A stretch of 15,000 nucleotides of DNA from Chrysomallon squamiferum (lineage: Eukaryota; Mollusca; Gastropoda; Neomphalida; Peltospiridae). A program made the position numbers and the translations under genes. The first letter of the stretch is position 1; each line of letters opens with the position of its first letter. The notes beneath the pieces were generated by a model. It saw nothing but the letters and a program-made list of their open reading frames with translations, was not told the DNA's origin and made no database searches. This document shows positions 9,420-15,000 of this stretch, one piece after another. The stretch covers positions 8,483,586 to 8,498,585 of the forward strand of contig CM022676.1 of NCBI GenBank assembly GCA_012295275.1, given 5' to 3'.

Positions 9420-10230
9420 AAATTTGATAAAACAGTCATAAGCTTAATACGACTGATACTGGTCTACGCATTAAAATTAATACTACAAACGAGTATTTAA
9501 TAGGAAGAACAAAGGAATACATATTGTAAGATCCAGAGCTTGAGACTATTAAGTAATACCAGTTTAAATGTATATAACAAACAACGACTACTACTTTTTG
9601 ATACGGCTAACATACCTGCACGTTTTAATATTAATAGATCTCTAAGCTACTTAATAGAACCAACATAGGTATAATGTCTCAAAATTTACAAATCAAATGA
9701 CTATATAAAGTTTATTATTCAAACGATTATTTAATAGGAGCAACGATTATTTAAAAGGTATGCATATTAAATAAAGACAATCTAATAAGATTAATATAGA
9801 TGTACGTATCAAAATTTATAATGTAAAAGTTTATTAAATAAGACTATTATAGACAGATGTGCTAATTAAAATGTACAGTTAATGACTGTTAAATAAAACT
9901 AGTATAGATGTAAGTATTAAAATTTATAATAAAAACAACTATTAAATATACTATTATAGATGTACGTACATTAAAACATATAATATAAATGACTATTAAA
10001 ATTTATAGAACAAACGGTTAATTATTAAAACCAACAATGATGTCCGTATTAAAAGTTAAATAGCAGAAGGCTGCTTAGTACGATTAACACAAATATACGT
10101 ATTAAAGTTAATAAAACAAACGACTATTTAATCAAAACAACAACACAGATATGCGTATTAAAATTTAAAACCAGTTAAAGACCTTTTAGTACTATTAACA
10201 CAAATCTACGTATTACAGTTTCATAAAACA
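9420..10230. repeat. Degenerate ~55-bp minisatellite
   Basis: A core like GTACGTATTAAAATTTATAA recurs at 9802, 9859, 9910, 9962, 10042, 10095, 10151 and 10206, giving spacings of 57, 51, 52, 80, 53, 56 and 55 bases. Between cores lies AACAAACGACTATTTAATA-like sequence followed by ACTATTAACACAGAT-like sequence. Weaker copies extend back to about 9420. Copies are well diverged, so the array is old. Confidence 0.8.
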
Positions 10231-10845
10231 AACGACTCGGTCGCTGCATCGTTTGAAAGGCGAGGTCCAAATAAAATAACAGATCTTTGCTAAAAGCTTT
10301 GATGAGCGGAAATCCCCATTGGAAAGCAGCCGATAACTGATTCATGTGATAAATTAGTGTTGATCGGTTTCATATGAAACGTCATTGTTTATTCCATTAC
10401 TGAGCAGACGACTAGCGGCGGCCTCTAAGAAAAAGCTATTACCGCTAATTCGGGGTAATCATATTTTTATCGATTGGTAAGTACTTGCGGTCAGATGATT
10501 AATAGACTGGTCAAAGCTCCTTTGCTTATATGATTTTATTATTTGTACTGGTTTCGACGCTTTTATTACGCAGTAGCGTTCTTGTGTGTGGAGGTGGGGG
10601 TGGGGTGAAGGGTAGAAGATAGGACAACAAACATGTGACGTCATAGAAATGGGTGTGTTTGTGTTTGTATGCGTCATAATTATACTCGCGTAGTTTGAAG
10701 GTTTTTTTTTATTGTTGTTGTTGTTGGTTTTAGGTAAGTAGTTTTAGCAGTTTAAAGTTTCGTTATGATTATTACACTGGAGGGAATTTTCTCAAAATAA
10801 ATCTTTAGTAATCTGAATTGTAATGTAAAATAGTTTTTCCTGTAA
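10231..10845. other. Higher-complexity intronic block with palindromic motifs
   Basis: Contains a perfect 14-bp palindrome GTTTCATATGAAAC (10367-10380) and a CRE TGACGTCA (10636-10643). The sequence is complex and GC-richer than the flanks. A 72-codon antisense frame at 10459-10677 has no recognisable domain. Possible regulatory DNA; no exon seen. Confidence 0.45.
10636..10643. promoter_or_regulatory. Palindromic CRE TGACGTCA
   Basis: Exact 8-bp match to the consensus CREB/ATF site; function inferred only. Confidence 0.35.
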
Positions 10846-10846
10846 T

Positions 10847-11040
10847 TTATTTATTTATTTATTTATTTATAGCTATAATAATAAAAACAGTAATAACAAA
10901 AACAGTAATAATAATAATTAATAATAATGAAGATACAATAATAATAATAATTAATAATAATGAAGATAACAATAATAGTAATAATAATAATAATAATAAT
11001 AATTACAAATTAATAATAATAATAATAATAATAATAATTC
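10847..11040. repeat. (TTTA)n then (ATA/TAA)n array
   Basis: TTTA units at about 10847-10872, then A-rich ATA/TAA triplets to about 11038. Within it AATAATTAATAATAATGAAGATA occurs twice (near 10912 and 10947), a local duplication. This orientation is opposite to the TTA arrays around it. Confidence 0.93.
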
Positions 11041-11345
11041 TTTATCGATCATTGTTATTCATTAGGTCAGTATGGAATAGAAAACCATTTGTTATGTTGT
11101 CGTAGTTGGTGGTTGTTGTCAACATTGTTCCTCGTCATCTAAAATCAATATTCATTGTTTTCTTTAAATTATTGCTGATAATGTGCATGTTGCCATGACA
11201 TTAGGTTTTATCTCACATTATTAATGTCAATTTTAGTGACAGCTGTTACGCTCGAGTTACCTGCGCGAGCGCTGGAGGTTATCTCCCTTGACCTATGAGA
11301 GTTATTTCTCCTAATGGTTCCGCCATTTTCCCTTAAGTGCTCAGT
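11041..11345. other. Higher-complexity block with AGTTATCTCC-type motifs
   Basis: Complex sequence with AGGTTATCTCCCTTG at 11276-11290 and AGAGTTATTTCTCC at 11298-11311. Similar motifs recur at 11844-11858 and 12141-12154. I associate this motif with dispersed repeats common in mollusc genomes, from memory only. Confidence 0.4.
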
Positions 11346-11376
11346 TTAATTTGTTCTTTAATTTTTAATTTAAAAT

Positions 11377-11548
11377 TATTATTATCATTATTATTATTAT
11401 TTTTGTTGTTGTTGTTGTTATTGTTATTATTATTATTGTTATTGTTATTATTGTTATTATTATTATTATATTATTATTATTGTTGTTGTTGTTGTTGTTA
11501 TTGCTATTATTATTTTATTATTATTATTATTATCATGATTATTATTTA

Positions 11549-11580
<32 letters not shown>

Positions 11581-11715
11581 AATTATTATCATCATCATTA
11601 TCATTATCATTATTATTATTACTGTCGTTATTATTATGATTATTATTATTGCATTATTATTATCATTACTACTACTACTACCACAACCACCACGACTACA
11701 AACTACTACGACGAA
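11377..11715. repeat. (TTA/TTG)n array ending in (ACT/ACC)n
   Basis: TTA and TTG triplets with occasional ATC from about 11377 to 11660, then CTACTACTACCACAACC-type triplets to about 11715. Encodes only homopolymeric Leu/Tyr/Ile runs. Confidence 0.93.
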
Positions 11716-11902
11716 CGACCGCGACGAATACAGCTATGTGTTATCAAGGTGATGTGAACGAACGCTGTCATAATCTTGCCAATAATTTCGACACGGCGTT
11801 TTCAAAATTTAGGCAAAATTATGATTGTTATCATCTCTGTTGTCAGTTGTCTCCCTTGTCTTACATGCTGCATGTGTGCACGAGTCTCGGTTGGTTAGAC
11901 AG

Positions 11903-11927
11903 GGTGTGTGTCTGTATGTTTACGTGG

Positions 11928-11956
<29 letters not shown>
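11903..11956. repeat. Imperfect (TG)n microsatellite
   Basis: GTGTGTGTCTGTATG grading into pure TG at about 11931-11951 and then GGGTGGGT. Confidence 0.88.
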
Positions 11957-11959
<3 letters not shown>

Positions 11960-11999
11960 TGCGTGCAATCTCGCTATCATTTTTTTTTCACTCCAGCAG

Positions 12000-12165
12000 T
12001 GAACCGTGAACGCGGAATTCGTAAATTGCAGTCACGTGACCATACTATACCTTTTCTACATTAAAGTTAACAAAGTTATTGAAACGTCATCATACTAAAT
12101 CTGTTGCCCCGGGCAACGTCGACATTTAACTGCGATGAGTCAGAGTTATTTCCCGTAGGCGGGTT
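12000..12165. promoter_or_regulatory. Cluster of palindromic transcription-factor-type sites (E-box, RFX X-box, AP-1)
   Basis: Within about 110 bases: GTCACGTGAC (12031-12040), an E-box with symmetric flanks; GTTGCC-CCG-GGCAAC (12103-12117), a full match to the RFX X-box pattern GTNRCC-N0-3-RGYAAC; and TGAGTCA (12136-12142), the AP-1 site. The block is GC-richer than the surrounding intron and free of microsatellite. A candidate intronic enhancer by inference; no functional evidence. Confidence 0.4.
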
Positions 12166-12233
12166 AGTTTTAATACTACAATCGTCTGTTATTTTCCTTT
12201 AGGTTATTTTTTAATCTTCATAATTATTTGATT

Positions 12234-12276
12234 CTTCTTCTTCTTTTCTTTATTATTATTATTTATGCTATTGTTA

Positions 12277-12367
<91 letters not shown>

Positions 12368-12520
12368 AGTTCTCGTTCTCTTAATCGATATTTTTATTTC
12401 TTTATTTCTTTATTTGTTTCTGGTTTGTTTTCTTTCTTTCTTTATTTACTTACTTGCTTGCTTATTTATTTATTTATTTATTCAGTGGTTTGTTAATTTA
12501 TTTATTTATTTATTTATTTG
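12234..12520. repeat. (TTC)n-(TTA)29 array followed by TTTC/TTAC/TTTA tetranucleotides
   Basis: TTC units at about 12233-12246, pure TTA at about 12279-12365, then tetranucleotide repeats TTTC, TTAC, TTGC and TTTA to about 12520. Confidence 0.95.
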
Positions 12521-13740
12521 GTGTGTCAAATTAAGTTCAACTAAGTTATGATACATATGCACGATATAATATTATTGTCTCCATCAATGAGTTTATCCGA
12601 TGACACATTTCTGAGGATCAGATATTTCTGACTCCCACATAAAATACGACTACAATACTAACTTCATCTTTAATTGCCGCATTCAAAATAATGACGTCAA
12701 CAATTCACACAAACAAGGTGACGTCATAAGGAGTCAATGATGCTCTTTGTATCTTGTTTATAAATCAGAATATATCAGCTGTCACCGGACGTGAGTAAAA
12801 TGAAATCTATTAAATCATCATAAATACGTAATAACATCGTTGACGTCATTTGATAATGGTTAAAGCACGTCTATCGTGGCTAAAACACTGAAATGTCAAA
12901 TAATATCAGCGTCGTTCATTCAACCCCCTTGAACTAACCATAATAATAATACTCAAACGACTCTTCTTTGTTGTGAATCCAAATTAGAAAACTAAAATGA
13001 CCACTGGTCAATATAGCTTAATAGAGAAGATAGTGATGGACAAATGAGTCCTGTTCGGTGTAATCTTGAGACTGACCCAGCCATTTTTGTCCATTCTTTG
13101 TCCACTGTTTGTCCTCTTTATCGCCTATTGTTCCTTCTGATGAAGTAATTAAGTTCTTTTGTCCACCTTTGCAGGTTTACGATGATGACCATTAACATTA
13201 ACTATACAGAAACTTATTTAAAATCAGATTAATTCCTTTTTATCGTGGCACTTCGCGGTTTTTTTAGCTGATCAAAGTTTCACTCTTCGGATGATTGTTC
13301 GAATTCTCAAGGACAAACGAGATAATTAATACGTTTCTTTGTAGCTCTTTGCGGGATTTCATTGTCAGAACTGAGTATTCAGATACTGAATTAAATGCAC
13401 GGAGATAAACAATTAACTGATAAGTCTGCGTATTTTGCGGTTCTTCACGGATACTCTTCGGTCCACTAATAAATGTCCAGAACTAATTTATTGTGTTTAC
13501 AACGCACGAAGGTCGGTCCGTTAATGATGAAGTTTTAATTCATCTTCACGAGCCAAAGAGAATAATGTTTACGTCCGTTTCTTTGATTTTTTTCTTTTTT
13601 CTTTTCTTCTCGTTTGCTTTGCTTGTTTTTATGTTATTACTTTAATTCTATTTTGTATTCGTGTTTTCGTGTTTTTCTTTTTTTTAATCACCTTGTCATT
13701 ATCTTTCTTCTTTTTTCATTTTATTCTTATTTCGCTTCTA
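12521..13740. other. Longest low-repeat stretch of the intron
   Basis: About 1.2 kb of complex sequence without microsatellites except T-rich tracts at 13585-13740. It carries three palindromic CRE sites (listed separately) and an 11-bp mini-repeat TTTGTCC at 13086, 13097 and 13108 with a fourth copy at 13158. I looked for an exon after CTTTGCAG (about 13170-13177) but the following frames stop quickly and show no PDE9A residues. Confidence 0.5.
12692..12848. promoter_or_regulatory. Cluster of three palindromic CREs
   Basis: Exact TGACGTCA at 12692-12699, 12719-12726 and 12841-12848. Each is the full 8-bp consensus for CREB/ATF-family bZIP factors. Occupancy and effect are inference. Confidence 0.4.
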
Positions 13741-13754
13741 CAAATACTTAAACT

Positions 13755-14250
13755 ACAACTACTACTACTATTACTACTTTTATTCTTCTACTACTACAAG
13801 TGTTAATATTACTCAACGACTACCACTACTACTCCTACCACAGCTACTAATCTTCTACTACAACTACTACTACTACTCTACTACTAACCGTTCTGCTATT
13901 CCTACTATTACTACTGTTCCTGTTATTACTATTACTACTAATATTACTACTATTACTGTTCGTACTTTTAATGTTACTAATACTTCAGACACTATTACTA
14001 CAACTATTGCTATTACTACAAGACTATTACCACTATTACTATTACTACTATAACAATTACGTTATTAATCTGTTACTACTAGTGCATTATTATTACTATT
14101 GTTACTGATACTATTACAATTAACACTACTACCACTACAACGACTAATACTACTACTACAACTACAACTACTAAAAATATTACTATTCTCTACTGCTCCA
14201 ACTAACAGTAACAAATACAATATTACGACGACCATCACAACGACAACTAC
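13755..14250. repeat. Imperfect (ACT)n trinucleotide array upstream of the second exon
   Basis: ACT/ACA/ATT/CTG triplets, mostly in ACT form, for about 500 bases, ending about 140 bases before exon 14389. It is complementary in sense to the TAG/AGT arrays at 8154-8475 and 14643-14690. Confidence 0.93.
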
Positions 14251-14388
14251 ACCAACAAATACTGCTATCAGAATCATTTATACCGTACTTTGTTTGTCTT
14301 TGCGTACTTGTTAGTGTGTGTATCTGTCGACTTGGTGAACAATAACATCAAACATGAATTTATATTTGTCATTGTTTTGATTTTTCAG

Positions 14389-14466
14389 ACATTCTTCGAT
14401 CACAATAAAAGACAAAAGCGGGGCCCACGTCGCAGTGTCACCAACGATGCCAGTGAACACGTCCGA
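14389..14466 (+). CDS. PDE9A: Internal coding exon of a PDE9A-like cGMP phosphodiesterase (second visible exon)
   Basis: Seen: acceptor TTGATTTTTCAG immediately upstream and a near-consensus donor GTCCGA|GTAAGT downstream. The exon is 78 nt and begins and ends in phase 2, so it can be skipped without a frameshift. Read in the frame set by exon 8536-8606, its first base completes an Arg codon and 25 codons follow, with ITIKDKSG, then AHVAVSPTMPVNTS, leaving GA for the next exon (Glu or Asp). The block V.[VI].PTMP.N is the best match: remembered vertebrate PDE9A has VSIDPTMPANSE at the same distance from the preceding exon, with no gap up to the Asn. Known of the family: PDE9A is a cGMP-specific phosphodiesterase with many N-terminal splice variants in mammals. 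Inference: this is the orthologous exon pair. A frame-shifted plain open frame over 14290-14508 also covers it (residues KRQKRGPRRS) but is not the spliced frame. The catalytic domain lies beyond the window. Confidence 0.8.
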
Positions 14467-14491
14467 GTAAGTAGATCAACTCTTTTTATTT

Positions 14492-14903
14492 TAATTTTAA
14501 TTAATTAATTAATTCATATTATCATTATTAATATTGTTGTTGTTGCTATTCTTCTTCTTCGTCTTTGTTTTCGTGTTCTTATTCTTCTTCTAATTACTAT
14601 TATTATTATTGTTGTTGTTGTTGTTGTTGTTATTATTATTAATAGTAGTAGTGGTAGCAGCAGCAGTAGTAGTAGTAGTAGTAGTAACAGTATTAGTAGC
14701 AATACTGTTATTATTATTAATATTATTACTAAAGCTATTATTATTATTATTACTATTATTGTTATTATTGTTATTATTATCATCATCATTATCATTATTA
14801 TTCCTATCGTTATTATTATTATTATTATTATTCTGTTGTTATTGTTATTATCATCATGATCATTATCATCATTATTCTTGCTATTATTATATTATTATTA
14901 CAT

Positions 14904-14934
<31 letters not shown>

Positions 14935-14944
14935 TATTATTATA
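14492..14944. repeat. (TTAA)n, (TTG)n, (TAG)n and (TTA)n compound array in the following intron
   Basis: TTAA units near 14498-14514, TTC/TTG to about 14628, TAG/CAG at about 14643-14690, then TTA with TTG, ATC and ACT variants to about 14943. Confidence 0.93.
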
Positions 14945-14948
14945 TCAC

Positions 14949-14958
14949 GTCACGTGAC
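14949..14958. promoter_or_regulatory. Palindromic E-box GTCACGTGAC
   Basis: Same 10-bp palindrome as at 12031-12040, here within TCACGTCACGTGACAG. It is a consensus for CACGTG-binding bHLH-Zip factors (USF/MITF/TFE type); use is inferred. Confidence 0.3.
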
Positions 14959-15000
14959 AGTAGAGCATTCTCCTGAGACGATGACGTGTTGTTGTTGACC

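Larger units (their letters stand above)
8607..14388 (+). other. Phase-2 intron between the two PDE9A-like exons
   Basis: The intron begins GTAAAT and ends TTTTTCAG and is 5782 bases long. It splits an Arg codon (AG|A). It is filled with trinucleotide arrays, a degenerate ~55-bp tandem repeat and several less repetitive blocks, each listed separately. I found no further exon in it: no splice-bounded open segment would keep the frame and add PDE9A-like residues. Confidence 0.75.

Noticed and set aside
10459-10677. Antisense open frame of 72 codons
   Set aside because: His/Thr/Pro-rich start comes from a short simple-repeat-like tract, and nothing matches a known family.
13170-13260. Exon after CTTTGCAG
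   Set aside because: The following frames hit stops quickly and insertion here would break the PDE9A frame between the two exons.
14290-14508. Open frame with a basic stretch KRQKRGPRRS over the second exon
   Set aside because: Resembles a nuclear-localisation or processing motif, but it is the wrong frame. The exon phase set by 8536-8606 gives the PDE9A-like sequence instead.

Overview
The window looks like animal, not bacterial, DNA. It is very AT-rich, packed with microsatellites, and has no long non-repetitive open reading frame, but it contains two short segments with clear eukaryotic splice signals. Joined across a 5.8 kb gap they give one continuous reading frame, whose translation matches the N-terminal regulatory region of cGMP phosphodiesterase 9A (PDE9A). 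So most or all of the window is intron of a PDE9A-like gene on the + strand. A lophotrochozoan, perhaps a gastropod or other mollusc, is my best guess. It rests on repeat density and on a recurring AGTTAT(C/T)TCCC motif that I associate with mollusc genomes, and it is weak.

Layout: 1-8535 is the intron (or upstream flank plus intron) before the first visible exon. It holds a TATC array, a diffuse TATCGATA-rich repeat field (860-1800), A-rich and GA/CA/TA arrays (1895-2850), T-rich and TG arrays (3300-3830), quieter single-copy-looking DNA (3850-5420), a duplicated ~100 bp segment (5570-5775), a 23-bp minisatellite (5921-6514), a block with three TGACGT motifs spaced exactly 20 bp (6801-6860), a ~290 bp CT array, and TTC/TTA, AG and TAG arrays leading up to the exon.

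Exon A is 8536-8606 (71 nt, starts phase 0, ends phase 2). The intron 8607-14388 contains trinucleotide arrays, a degenerate ~55-bp minisatellite (about 9420-10230), and several less repetitive blocks with palindromic transcription-factor-like sites (CRE, E-box, RFX X-box, AP-1). Exon B is 14389-14466 (78 nt, phase 2 to phase 2), followed by the next intron, which runs off the window end. The start exon, the catalytic domain and the promoter are not visible.

No new protein system, CRISPR array, RNA gene or intact transposon was found. The points most worth a second look are the PDE9A exons themselves, complementary trinucleotide tracts flanking each exon, the two minisatellites, and the over-representation and spacing of CRE-type sites.
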